A stretch of DNA of 64,000 bases from Chamaecrista fasciculata (taxonomy: Eukaryota; Streptophyta; Magnoliopsida; Fabales; Fabaceae), in the NCBI GenBank assembly GCA_003254925.1, contig QANZ01051370.1, positions 1 through 64,000 on the forward strand. The letters run 5' to 3'. Positions 35,021-47,051 of this stretch are shown one piece after another. The notes beneath the pieces are model-generated. The model did not search any database. It was not told the origin of the DNA and saw nothing but the letters and a program-made list of their open reading frames with translations. The number at the start of each line of letters is the position of its first letter. Positions within the stretch are counted from its first letter, which is position 1. The position numbers and the translations under genes were made by a program.

Positions 35021-38000
35021 ATGAGCACCTACAGCTACAAGATATTCAATTGCTTCAACCGTAAGTTTACTATCTCGGAGCCAGGCCCACCCGATGACGT
35101 CAAGTATTTCTTCTACAAGTTCTCTTCCGGCGCCGATTACATGTCCGCCGATCAGCTCCGGCGGTTCCTGGTGGAGTATCAAGGCGAATCCGATTGCACC
35201 GATTCCGATTCCGCCCAGATTGTCGACAAGATTTTGCAATTGCGGGAGCAGAATCCGGAGACCGACGCTTCGGTGATTACGGATTCCAATGGCGGTATCA
35301 GTGTTGACGAATTCTTCCATTTTCTCCTCTTCAATGATTTCAATGCTCCCTTGCGATCTCAGGTACGGTTCTTTGCCCTATCTTTTGTTTCCCGATAAAA
35401 TGTGCGTAAGAGAAAAGCGTGTTGTTCGAGAATATCGGATTTGGCGATAGCGATATTTCTTAATTGTTCATTGTTGTCTTCTTTTTGGTGCATTTGGATC
35501 TCTCTGGCTTGGTTGGCTGGATTAGTTCTTGTTCTTCACTTTTTACAACAAAGATAGCAGAGTCGAGGCAAGAAAAAGAGGGAAAATTATCAGGAAAGGC
35601 CAATAAGTGGGGACCCATTTCAGCAAAGGGTCCCTGAACGTTGAAATTCCCCAGAATTTAGATGATAAAGCCAAACGGGAATAGAGCACAATACAAAATT
35701 GACATTGCACGTGTGGAATATAAAATTATGTAACGACCACAGCGTAGTCTACATGACTGAAAGTATTAGGCAACCTAAAATGTCAAGTATAAAATTACTT
35801 CTCAGATAATTTACTTTTTACATCAAATTTTAGGAAAGTGCCATTCCAAATATATGTGTTATGTATAATATTAGATTGAAAGTGTTAGGCATAGGTCAGC
35901 AGTAAAACGGCAATAGAAGGCTGCTGAATATAGGGATGTACTGGGCTTCATAACGTTGAAATTTCAATTTATGAGTACAACCTTGCAATGATCCCATGAT
36001 CCTTAAACCCTAAACCTCGGGATTTTTGTTAATATTGTGGGGGTGACACTTTCCTAATATGTTTGCAATTATGTCGTGATTTATGTCTAAGAGTGTAGGA
36101 AAAAAAAAAGTGGAAAACCGAAGCAGCTAGAAAAGGCTGAGCTATTTCAGTACCATTAACAACTTGGCTTTAATACTAGACATTAGTGAATTAACTTAGG
36201 TAAGTTTCTCAAAATTAGTCACTGTGGGAGGAAAATCAAATCACTTGAGTATTTCATCGATGATTTCATACTTGATAATACAAATGCTGTGTTTATTCCA
36301 GGTGCATCATGATATGAATGCTCCGCTGTCACATTATTTCATATATACAGGACACAATTCTTATTTGACTGGGAATCAACTGAGCAGTGACTGTAGTTAT
36401 GTACCAATTATAAAGGCCTTGCACAGCGGTGTGCGAGTAATTGAATTAGATTTGTGGCCCAATTCAACTAAAGATGATGTTATTGTAGTTCATGGCAGGT
36501 ACCCGCTGATCCTCAGTTCAATCATATGAAGACAACTTCATCAAAATCTTTCACCTGAGCAATTTTCTATGAATTCTTTCAGGACTCTTACAAGTCCTGT
36601 GTCACTCGATCAATGTTTCAAGTCCATAAAAGAGTATGCTTTTGTTACTTCCCATTACCCAGTCATTATAACTTTAGAAGTTCACCTCACAACAGATCTT
36701 CAAGCAAAAGTTGCAGAGGTAGGCTTGCATTTTTATTTTACGCAAAGGATCTAAGGTAAGTCCCTTTGTTGCTTTTTTGCTAATTATTTGTGTCCTTTCA
36801 TTCTTTTGATCTCAGATGGCTACACAAATATTTGGAGAAACTCTTTATTTTCCTGATATAGATGGTATGGAAGAATTTCCCTCACCAGAGTCATTGAAAG
36901 ATCGAATTCTTATATCAACCAAACCACCAAAGGAATATCTTGAGGGATGTTCAGGTTGTTCATCTCCAACAGAACAGATGGCTGAAATAGAAGCTGATGA
37001 CAAGGTGAGTTGAGAGACAAAATAGGGTATATAAAAATTGGGTGGGTATATAACTATCACATTCTCTGAACAATGGCCTAATTGGCCCTCTTGTTTATTA
37101 TTAAAAATTACACTCCCCTCCTGTATAAGTTTATATCAAAGATCACAACTAAGCTTATTCGTGCATGAATATCATAAAAGGGATGCTTATGGGTCATGGA
37201 TGGGTAGATTTTATAGATTAATAGCGCATTTGATTTTAGTTGATCCAATGGATATCCGAAACTGATCCATTAAAAAATGGGATCCAATCCTATTCGGTTA
37301 AATCCATAATTCTAGTGGATTGGATGGATATTTTAATAATTTGGATTAGTGGATAATGAATCTGATTTGTCAATCCTAATTTACCCTGTAAAGTTTAATT
37401 ATAAACTCTGTATTCTTGTATAAATTTAATGGCAGGATGGGAGTGAAGCAGACGAGGAAGTAGAAGATTTAAATGCAAGTGAAACAAAAGCAGATGAGGA
37501 AGTGGAAGATTTAAATGAAATTGAAACAAAAGAAGATGTGGAAGTGGAAAATTTAAATGCACTTGAAACAAAATCACTTCAGCTTTGTGCGCCTGAATAC
37601 GGACGCTTAATTACTATCCATGCTGGGAAACCGAAGGGTCATGCAAAGGATTATTTAAGTGTTGCTGGTGATGTTAGACGCCTAAGCTTGAGCGAACAGA
37701 TGATTCAAAATATTTCTGAAAGTCATGGAACCAAAATTGTTAGGCAATTGCCAAACTTATTGCAAAATTTTTTATCACTTTTAGTTGACATCAATATTCC
37801 AGCTTACATATTTCATGATTTTATGCTTCCAGGTTCACGCAGAAGAATATTCTCAGGGTGTATCCAAAAGGAACACGCGTCTCCTCCTCAAATTTCATGC
37901 CACATATTGCGTGGGGATATGGAGCTCAGATGGTTGCATTCAATATGCAGGTTATTAGGGATTATTGACTGTTGTTATTGTGAGTTCTACACATGCATGT

Positions 38001-39124
38001 GCGCGCATTTATTTTTCCTGTCTTGTGAATGATTTTCGGGCTGGCACCTGGCAGTAAATCAGTTTCATTAATCAACTTGCATAAATGTTCCACGTGAAAA
38101 TGTCTCTCGTGTAGCTTTTCTGTGGCTAAATCATATGAAAGTGTAAGATCCTGGGTTTTTAGTTATATTCTTAACGCAGTCGCATTAAATTCATTTATAA
38201 ATCCGCCAATCTGCACCATAAATACAAATCTTTCAGCATTTGTTTCTTCTTTGGCAGGGGTATGGCAGACCACTATGGTTCATGCAAGGGATGTTTAGAG
38301 GAAATGGAGGGTGTGGTTATGTGAAAAAACCTGACTGTCTGTTAGGGAGAGGTCCACGTGGTGAGGTTTTTGATCCCTCCAGAACTTTGCCAGCGAAGAA
38401 GACATTAAAGGTGAGAGGCATGCATCATTTAAAAAGGGAAATTGAAACTGGCGACATTATCTGAATTTCAGTTCTGCCCACTTGATATTTTTTAATATAT
38501 AATTATATATATATAGGTTAAAGTATATTTGGGCACCGGATGGAGCTCAGATTTCAGTCAAACACACTTTGATACATTCTCCCCACCGGACTTCTACACA
38601 AAGGTGAGCTTAATACTTGGATATTCAAATCGGATCGCGTGTAGGAAATTAACAACATGAAATGGTATATATGACAAAATTGGATCCTCTAATTTACCTC
38701 TCCGAATTTCTCTATAATTAAGAGAGAGATGGGAACTTAAGTGAAAGGATTTGTTTCACTCCCATCTCTCTCTGAATTACAGAGAGATTCTGAGGGCTAA
38801 ATTCAGAGGATCTTGACTGATATATGACAGGTTTGTATTGTTGGAGTGAGTGCTGATAAGGTCAAAAAGAGAACAAAGGTAATTGATAATGATTGGTTTC
38901 CGGTGTGGGGAGAAGAATTTGAATTCCCTATGAGCGTTCCGGAGTTGGCTTTGCTGAGGATAGAAGTTCGAGAGTATGACAGACATGAAAAAGATGACTT
39001 TGGTGGGCAAACATGTTTTCCAATTTCAGAGCTGAAAACTGGGTTCCGTTCATTCCCTCTATATGATCGAAAGGGCGTCCAACTCAAATCTGTAAGGCTT
39101 TTAATGGCGTTTGAGATTGTATGA
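35021..39124 (+). CDS. Phosphoinositide-specific phospholipase C, tandem copy 2
   Basis: Second PI-PLC of the cluster, 607 aa from nine exons: 35021-35362, 36302-36498, 36583-36718, 36816-37004, 37436-37743, 37833-37950, 38258-38410, 38517-38603, 38831-39124. Intron positions and phases equal those of copies 1 and 3. EF-hand-like N-terminus 1-114; X domain with His132, Glu162, Asp164, His178 and Glu212; Y domain after residue about 340; C2 at the end ([13 protein letters not shown]). Two oddities. The X-Y linker, encoded by exon 5, holds three tandem 14-residue acidic repeats that the siblings lack. The intron after exon 5 starts with GC rather than GT. The residue after catalytic Glu212 is Val (LEVHL), where both siblings have Asp. 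The first intron is 0.94 kb, much longer than in copy 1. All catalytic residues remain, so the enzyme is probably active. Confidence 0.93.
37448..37573 (+). repeat. Three 42-bp in-frame coding repeats in PLC copy 2
   Basis: Three successive 42-bp units encode [28 protein letters not shown] and [14 protein letters not shown] inside the X-Y linker. They expand the acidic linker, which in animal PLCs acts as an autoinhibitory element. The frame is kept, so the array lengthens the protein without breaking it. Confidence 0.9.
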
Positions 39125-39326
39125 ATACTTAAGCTAAAAGACGTACGACTCAACCTGCTAGCCTATAAGCTCTTCTTGTTTCTTCTTCCTTCTCACCAGG
39201 AGCCCCAACACCATTTTATCTGTTACTGCTTGATTTGAAACAGTACTGTTATAGGTTTATAGAGTTTAGTGGCTATCTTCACCTCTTACATCAATTGAAG
39301 AAATTGTTTCAAGTACTCCAAATGTT

Positions 39327-39471
39327 TGGTGTGGGTTCTTGGGTGCTGTCTCGGTTGGGCTTATTGTTTGTATCCTTGTTCCCTATTGGGCCCCGTTCCC
39401 CCTCTTTATCAGTATAAAGGGTTTTCTTTGTTTTCTTCTTTAATGGGATGCCATGAATGGACCAAAAAAAA
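39327..39471 (+). mobile_element. 5'-truncated LINE tail with 16-bp TSD
   Basis: A 145-bp insert ending GGACC plus poly-A is flanked by AAGTACTCCAAATGTT at 39311-39326 and 39472-39487. The body (TCGGTTGGGCTTATTGTTTG and a TTGGGCCCCGTTCCCCC stretch) resembles plant LINE 3' untranslated DNA. It lies 0.2 kb after PLC copy 2. Confidence 0.85.
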
Positions 39472-39677
39472 AAGTACTCCAAATGTTGTATCTGAGTGAT
39501 GTAGGACTAGTTAAGAGAGGAAAGCGAGGGAGAAATGGAGAGATAGTGAGAGAGATTAAGCGAAAGAGAAAGGGAGTAGATGCAGGAGAAATTAGAAAAC
39601 GTACTGTTTATCCTGTGTTACATAGGTGCTATGTTACCTTACGGGGTAAGGGATACCGTAATTTGTTCAAAATATAG

Positions 39678-39777
39678 GATATGGATAGGATGATGCATAA
39701 ATACTAATACAAGTTTCTTATTTGGATGATATGGATAGGATGATGCATAAATACTAATACAAGTTTCTTATTTGGAT
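39678..39777. repeat. 50-bp tandem duplication
   Basis: Two adjacent, essentially identical 50-bp units containing ATGGATAGGATGATGCATAA. Recent event, just left of a hAT element. Confidence 0.9.
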
Positions 39778-39848
39778 AAGATAAATTTAAGAAGGTAAGT
39801 AATTTTTAGAGGTAATTGAATTACTTTCTTTTATAATTTTGATATGTT

Positions 39849-40515
39849 CATAGTGCAAAAAATCGGACCGGCCATTGACCCGGTGGAAGGCTCGGGTCAC
39901 TGGTTCAATGGTTCAACCGTTGGGTCACTGGTTCAACCGGTTGAGCCGGTTTACTTAAAAAATACATTTTCAAATATACATATTCATCAAATACACATTA
40001 ATATCTTACAATAATTTAAATATAAAGTAAAAATTAAACACTTTGGTACCCTTTGGAACTATTTTGCATTTTTAACCATAACAAGTTTTGTAAAAATTAT
40101 ATATTAACCCCAAATTTTTTTTAAAGTTTTCATTTTATTCCCTAGATAATATGTAATTTTAAAGTCAAGTTATAAATGATGTTAGAATTTTGGAAGACAA
40201 GTTAGATAAAATAAATAATATATACATACCTAATATACATAAGAAGCAAGTCAGTCCAGTGGGAGCAGTTTGCCAAGCCATTCATCATGTACATGGTTCG
40301 ATTCCCACCACAAAGATTTTGAAGAATTTTGCGTGAATTAAACCAAGGTGAGCCAGCTAGCGGTTCAGCGGTTTTGGCAAGAACTGGCGGTTCAACCCGG
40401 ATATTGAACGGTTCAACCGCAAAGCGGTCTAATTAACTGGTCCGGACCGGCTCACCATCCGGTTCAGCGGTTTTCTGTCTGACCCGGCCGGTCCGGTCCG
40501 ATTCTTCACACTATG
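39849..40515. mobile_element. hAT-type MITE with perfect 8-bp TSD
   Basis: Ends CATAGTGCAAAAAATCGGAC and, reverse-complemented, CATAGTGTGAAGAATCGGAC; flanked by identical GATATGTT at 39841-39848 and 40516-40523. An 8-bp duplication is the hAT mark. Inside, 40038-40158 is half of the Mutator-type MITE seen at 32087, and 40255-40312 has tRNA-like promoter boxes (GTCCAGTGGGAGCA and GGTTCGATTCC). The element is therefore composite. Confidence 0.92.
40038..40158. mobile_element. Half copy of the GGGTAAATT MITE, nested
   Basis: AACACTTTGGTACCCTTTGG and the following 100 bp correspond to 32188-32305 of the intact element. The terminal arms are missing. Confidence 0.8.
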
Positions 40516-40523
40516 GATATGTT

Positions 40524-42699
40524 TGAAAGAATAATTATTTCTAAAAATGATTTATTCTCCTAAATTTATTTTATCCAATCACAATATACTGTACCTGAAT
40601 ATAGCTTAACTTTTGAAGTACTCATGCCTCATAAAAGTTCACTTATTCAATTGCCAAGATATCTGAAAAGTATACAACCAAGGGATAGGTGAAAACAAAT
40701 ATTTAATACAAAGAAATATTAACAAATAATTTCTAATTTAACTATTTAAGAATTAAGTATCAACTGATAGTGTAATTCTGATTTTATTGACCAATTAGCA
40801 GCGGCATAGATGGATGCACCAAAAATAAGACGTTGCATTATAAAATCAGGCAAATGAACGAAGTTTTTCATAAACTATAGATGGCACAGCTTTCGAGTAA
40901 GAATGATGAATAAGGATAATTAAATTAGTAAATTAAAGTGGTTATGTGGCAATTACTGGCAGATCCAGACAAGGAATTAGAGGAGGTATATGCATGGAAG
41001 ATGCTGAAACGCTTGCATGACCTACGTCAACAATCAATAGTGATGTCGTAATCCAACTTTTTTTTTTTTTTGGCCTGAATGCAAATTGCAAACTAATCAC
41101 CAAATGTCTCATCTTTTGCAACGTAGGACCATTCCTGAACGTCACGAGTGAATTCTATAAATATCTATAAGAAATTAGCCCTGCCTGTTGTGTTGTGTTG
41201 TGCTTGTATGCACGTGTCTATTATCCCAAACTCCCAATGCATTCAGAACTTAATAATACCTTGTTTAATTCTTTAATTAGTATTATCCTTTTTTGGCCTG
41301 ATAATTAGTATTATCCTTAAACATCAAGTTAACTAGATGTTATTGTCACAATGTCAATGGCTTTATCAACTAAAATATTATATGTATTTATGCATTAAAA
41401 ACATTGTATAACTGTAACTCCTCTTCCACGTGGAAATCACCAAAAAAAAAAAATTAAACTGTACATTTTATTGAATAAAATCAGTTCATGTATTTCATTT
41501 TATTGATGTTTACGTCCATGGCGCATCATCAGTTCACTAGCAAGATGACACGCATACAAAAACAAGCCCTGTTTTGTATTGTTTGTATACAATGAAATAC
41601 ATGAACTGAACTTACATGAAAAATACAATGAAATATTTAATATTAGGCTTATGTCGGTTTGAAGTTGAACATATAGCAAATTATTAAGCCCTTTATCTTT
41701 CGTGTTGAGCATCTTATTAGTGGAATTTATCTGCTTACGGATGATTAAATTGGTCCAAATGCTTTTTAATTAAAGTATTCATTATCCATAATAGTAATTT
41801 TATTAATCTTCTCATTAATTTATAAACACTTGAAAAGTTAAAAAGTGAGATAGTTGATTAAAAAATTTAAAGTTATTCTATATTTAAAATCAAGTTTTAA
41901 ACTTTTAATATTTGATTAAAGATGACTAACTTCCTACTATGCTTAACTTCACTCTTTACACCTCCTCTAGATTATCCAAACACCTTTTGTGTGTAATTAA
42001 CATCCTCCTTATCAAATTGTCAAAGTACATTTCCTAACTATTTACATACTAATAAAAATACGCCGACAATAGGCTAAGGGGGGAAAAAAACATATCACAT
42101 CGGGTTGTGAATGTGTGATGATGATTGATGATGGTGATTATATGAAGCACTGTTTGGATGGTAAATGAAGGAGCCTACCCACTTCAATTACACTGTGCTG
42201 TGTGGGACTCACTCACTGCCAAGTGCCAAACAGCTCATTGGCTGCACCCACACACCACCTTTCTAGGAGAGGTGGCATTAATATACGACTAGTAGAATGT
42301 AGATACTCATAAATTAATAGCCTTAATACTTCAAATATTTCATAAAAAAAAAACTGATAGATGACAAAATTAAATATAAGAAACAGCTTAATATAGGCTA
42401 AAATTATGAGACCAAAACTTCACTTTAGCCTATATATATATACACATGAAAAGTATTCTCGTATCTTAATCTCAGTTTTACAACACAATCAAAAATGTCT
42501 TCATAGTAATTGGTCTTTGTGTGAGTGTGCCTCTGATTTTGACTTCACTTTCCTCATTGCCACAACAAAAAGTTCATCTTCATTCAACTTCAGCTTCTGC
42601 TCATCATTTCATTCCCATCATAACGCAATTCTCTCCTACTTAGTCCTTCCTATTCATTCTAAACACGTCAGTGTCACACACACATACACACTTTTAAAC
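40524..42699. other. PLC copy 3 upstream region
   Basis: AT-rich intergenic DNA, then the probable promoter and leader of PLC copy 3 (CT/CA-rich from about 42570). A poly-T-GGCCTGA sequence at 41058-41077 lacks direct repeats. No gene seen. Confidence 0.5.
41274..41318. mobile_element. Micro-insertion with 17-bp direct repeats
   Basis: TAATTAGTATTATCCTT at 41274-41290 and 41302-41318 flanks only 11 bp, TTTTGGCCTGA (TCAGGCCAAAA on the other strand). The same GGCCTGA follows a poly-T run 220 bp upstream. Confidence 0.85.
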
Positions 42700-45600
42700 A
42701 TGTCGAAGCAGACTTACAGAGTGTGCTTCTGTTACCGGCGGCGATTCAAGCTCGCCTCGTCGGAGGCGCCGCCGGAGATCAAGACTCTTTTTGGCCGTTA
42801 CTCTGAGAATGGTTTCATGACAGCTTCTCACCTTCGAAGCTTCTTGATTGAAGTTCAGAAGCAAGAGAAAGCCACCGAAGAAGAAGCTCAAGCCATCATC
42901 GATGGCCTCAAGCATTTAACTATCTTTCATCGAAGGGGTCTCAACCTCGAGGCTTTCTTCAAGTTTCTTTTCAGTGACAATAATCCACCTCTCTCCCCTT
43001 CCCCTGAGGTAAACCCATTTACATATTTCAATTCACTTTTTCTTTAATATAAAAATCACACAATTTGGTCCAAAATATTTCATTATACTTTAATTTCCTT
43101 TCTTTCTAGAGTGTGGTTTTTCAATTTGTGCTTTTTTTTTCCCTCATCACTTTCACAATGTTGATAAGTATTCATATTGATGTCTGGCTTTGTAATTGGT
43201 ATCTTTTAGTATTATCCATTGAGTACAGGAAAAGAAAGGTTTTTTACAAGTTAATTCTGCTTTCTTTTGGTGACATACTGACATGTCTATTATCACAATC
43301 ATTTAAGTGCATTTTGGTTGAACCCGTTGGCAATGAAGATGGGTAATTGAAGTTTTAAGTTTCACCTTTTTAACTCATAAGAAATGATGATGAGTGATGA
43401 CAAATAAATGTTTCCGTTACGGGTTTATCTTTTTTCTGAGGACTGATGTGGCATGGCTGGAAATAAGAAACCATCAGAACTAATTCCATATCAACACAAA
43501 AGTCAAATGGATCACTTCGGTAACCATATGTAGTTATAAATATTTCTTTTATAATGCATTCAATTGAAGTTGCAGTAGTTACAGATATTTGTGAGTTTGG
43601 CAACTCCTTTTGCGGCATATTATTTCCTTAAATTAGTAGTTTAGTACCATCTAAACTCAGGGTTTGGCAATTAAAATTATGGGATTTATCTTAACTTTCC
43701 ATATACAAGTCATCATCACTTACGTAGAAATTATTATTAATACTCCACCCTGTTTAATGAATTTTTACTCTCTTTTTCTGAGTCTGACTATCGTGTCATG
43801 TTTAATTGTTTCCTCTGTTTCAGGTTCACCATGATATGACTGCACCTTTGTCTCATTATTTTATATACACTGGTCACAATTCCTATCTGACTGGAAATCA
43901 ACTTAGTAGTGAATGCAGTGATGTCCCCATTATACATGCCCTGCAGAGAGGTGTGAGAGTTATAGAATTGGACATATGGCCTAATCCCGCCAAGAATGAC
44001 GTGCATGTTCTTCATGGAAGGTATAAACTTAGACTATTGTTCATTTTTAATTTTATATATATATATTGCTTTGAGGGTGAGCCTTGGCGCAACAGTAAGG
44101 TTGTTGCCTGGTGACCAAAAGGTAAGACTGCCTACATCTTGATCCTCCCCAGACCCCACCTAGTGGGAGCCTTGTGCACTGGGTCGCCTTATATATATAT
44201 TGTTTTGGTTTGCTGTCAAGTGACAATAGTCTTCAAACAGATTTCATGAAGATACCCTTCTGATTACTTTAAAATTCTCTTTGGTTTGCTGTCCTAGTGG
44301 GAGCCTCGTGCACTGGGTCGCCTTATATATATATTGTTTTGGTTTGCTGTCAAGTGACAATAGTCTTCAAACAGATTTCATGAAGATACCCTTCTGATTA
44401 CTTTAAAATTGTTGTTGCCCAGATCAGTTTGTAAAGAGAATATATTATATTCAGATAACTTTACAACCTTTTTTTTGGTATAACGACTTTACAGATTTGA
44501 CATATGTAATATATATATATATTTATGTTTTGGTATAGGACGCTGACTACTCCTGTAGAGCTCATCAAATGTTTGAGGTCAATCAAGGAGTATGCCTTTG
44601 TTGCATCTGAATATCCACTTGTAATAACTCTCGAAGATCACCTTACCCCAGATCTTCAGGCTAAAGTGGCTGAGGTTATAAACAATTTGTATATGTTTGT
44701 TTAGATATGAAATGCCAATATTCTTGTAGTTGACCATCCTGTTCCATTTTTTTAGATGGTCACCCAAACGTTTGGAGACATTTTATTTACTCCTGGCTCT
44801 GAATGCTTGAAGGAATTCCCTTCTCCTGAATCACTTAAAGGAAGGATTATTATATCAACCAAACCTCCTAAGGAGTACCTTGAGGCAAAAGAAGTTAAGG
44901 AAATGGGAGATGAGACACACAAGGCAAAGGCCTCAGGTGATGAAGAAGCTTGGGGAAAGGAAGTCCCAAGCATGAAAGCTGATTACAAGGTCTGAGACTT
45001 GGAGGCAATGCTGCATATAGAATATAGATAGCCACTAGATTTAATTTTGAAGGGAGTTTTGATGACTGAATTTAATTTCTTGTTCCTTCGTTTTGGCAGA
45101 ACCATGTGGATGAAGAGGAGGTCTATGAAGATGAAGATCTTGATGAAGGAGAGAAGTCGCATCATAATGCAGCACCTGAATACAAGGGCTTAATTGCCAT
45201 TCATGCTGGGAAGCCCAAAGGTGGAATAGACGAATGTTTGAAAGTGGATCCTGATAAAGTGAGACGCCTGAGCTTAAGCGAGCAACAACTTGAGAAGTAT
45301 GCTGTAACTCATGGAAAAGAAATCGTCAGGTATTCATAAATTTGTTCTCTTTTCCAGTGAGCAGCATGACTTGAATTTCAATGCTCTAACATCTGAGCTG
45401 CTTCTTGTATTTAGCCTTTTTCCTTATGGCAATAAAGTAGTCAAATTTGACTGTTAAATTAGTGCTGTCGCTTTATTTTCCTGTATAGTATTTATTTCTT
45501 AAGTGAAATTTATTGGCTCTCTAATGTCAAACTGCATTATTGTCTGACTTCGTATTACCTCCAAACAAACGAATACTAAATTATCAATTTCCTAATTATT

Positions 45601-47051
45601 GGCATACTTCAGGTTTACTCAGCGGAATATACTGAGGGTGTATCCAAAAGGTACTCGCATTGACTCATCAAATTATAACCCTCTAATTGGGTGGATGCAT
45701 GGAGCACAAATGGTTGCATTTAACATGCAGGTTAATTTTTAGCCCTTCCCTTTTCTATCTTTTTCTTTTTTCTTGTCCTGATTTTCTCTGTTTAAGGACT
45801 TCTATGGTATTATGCGTACCATCATTTGCTTCTATTTTTTCCTTCTTAATCATGAGGTCCAGCACTACAACATTTGAAAATTTGCGGTAGTCCTTGTATT
45901 AGTAAACGATGAGGTTATAATTCAGTGTTTGTAGTTAGTATATGCTATGTGATCTGTGCACTTCCTTAGCTGAGGAAGCTATACTATAAGATATTGCTAT
46001 GACATCCATTCATAAAGTATATTATTGACTCTGATATTGCTTAAGATCATGAAAGAAGTTCACAAATCAGTTTTCCATAACAGGGGTATGGGAGATCCCT
46101 TTGGTTGATGCAAGGAATGTTCAAAGCCAATGGCGGATGTGGTTATGTTAAAAAACCTAATCTTCTACTAACGACTTTCCCAAATAATGGAGTTTTCGAT
46201 CCTAAAGCCAAGTTACCCGTGAAGACTACTTTGAAGGTGAGTTCTTCTTTTTCATTTTTGAGAAAGATACATCTTACTCCCACCCTAATTACTGCTTTAA
46301 GATGTTACAAAACACACCTCAATTCCTTGAAAGAGGCAGAAACCATTTCCACATTTTAAAGTTAATGTATTTAAAGATCAAGATAGTAAACTGTTTTTCT
46401 GAATTTTGTTTAGGTGACTGTATATATGGGGGAAGGATGGTATTATGATTTCAAGCACACCCACTTTGATCAATACTCACCTCCAGACTTCTACACAAGA
46501 GTGAGTTGATATGATTTACTACATTACAATACTTTACATGTCTGATCCCATATTCTTTTATCCTTTAGCTCTTAAGGTGGGGAATGTCAAACCAAGCAAT
46601 ATCTGTAGCACATGATGATCAAAAAGACAAAACTTAAGTAAAGTTTCTTTGGCGTTTGCTATTAAAACTCTCCACTAAAAACATGACAAAGGGAGTTTTT
46701 TTTTTACTAAAGAATTAACTGTTGTCGATGATCAAACACGTCCATCCATGGGTGTAGGTGGGGATCGCTGGAGTTGGTGCTGACAGTGTGATGAAGAAGA
46801 CAAAAGCAATAGAGGATAATTGGTTGCCTACTTGGAATGAAGTATTCGAATTCCCACTGACAGTTCCAGAATTGGCTCTGCTTCGCATAGAAGTACATGA
46901 GTATGACATGTCAGAAAAAGATGACTTTGGTGGCCAAACATGCCTACCTGTTTCTGAGCTTAGAAAGGGAATCAGAGCAGTTTCACTCTATAGCCGCAAG
47001 GGAGACAAGTACGACTCTGTCAAGCTCCTTATGCATTTTGAGTTTCATTGA
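42700..47051 (+). CDS. Phosphoinositide-specific phospholipase C, tandem copy 3 (PLC2-like)
   Basis: Third PI-PLC, 585 aa from nine exons: 42700-43008, 43824-44020, 44539-44674, 44756-44989, 45100-45329, 45613-45730, 46084-46236, 46414-46500, 46758-47051. The N-terminus [19 protein letters not shown] closely matches the usual start of the Arabidopsis PLC2/PLC7 group. Most of the Ca2+-binding loop residues of the EF-hand are gone ([19 protein letters not shown]). X domain: His121, Glu151, Asp153, His167 and Glu201 (ITLEDHL). Y domain: [33 protein letters not shown]2 domain: [14 protein letters not shown] to the C-terminus. The linker is acidic but has no repeats. The reading frame is open upstream to an ATG at 42406, but that stretch resembles no PLC and is taken as 5' leader. 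Intron 2 contains a SINE and a 134-bp tandem duplication. Confidence 0.95.
44073..44190 (+). mobile_element. Au-type SINE, internally deleted
   Basis: GAGCCTTGGCGCAACAGTAA matches the tRNA-like head (box A region) of Au SINEs. GACCAAAAGGTAAGACTGCC then jumps to the Au 3' part, CTCCCCAGACCCCACCTAGT, ending GTGCACTGGGTCGCCTT. The middle (box B region) is missing. It sits in intron 2 of PLC copy 3. Confidence 0.85.
44160..44410. repeat. 134-bp tandem duplication in PLC copy 3 intron 2
   Basis: Unit 44160-44293, starting in the SINE tail (CTAGTGGGAGCC), is repeated from 44294 with about one mismatch. It duplicates the SINE 3' end plus about 100 bp of intron. Confidence 0.93.

Noticed and set aside
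40255..40312. Functional tRNA gene
   Set aside because: Box A and box B-like sequences are present, but no cloverleaf with acceptor and anticodon stems could be formed.
41058..41077. Poly-T-GGCCTGA as another micro-insertion
   Set aside because: No direct repeat could be found around it, so it is kept out of the list although its sequence matches the insert at 41291.
42406..42699. N-terminal extension of PLC copy 3 from the ATG at 42406
   Set aside because: The stretch has no similarity to PLC N-termini, and [11 protein letters not shown] at 42700 is the expected family start; it is treated as leader sequence.
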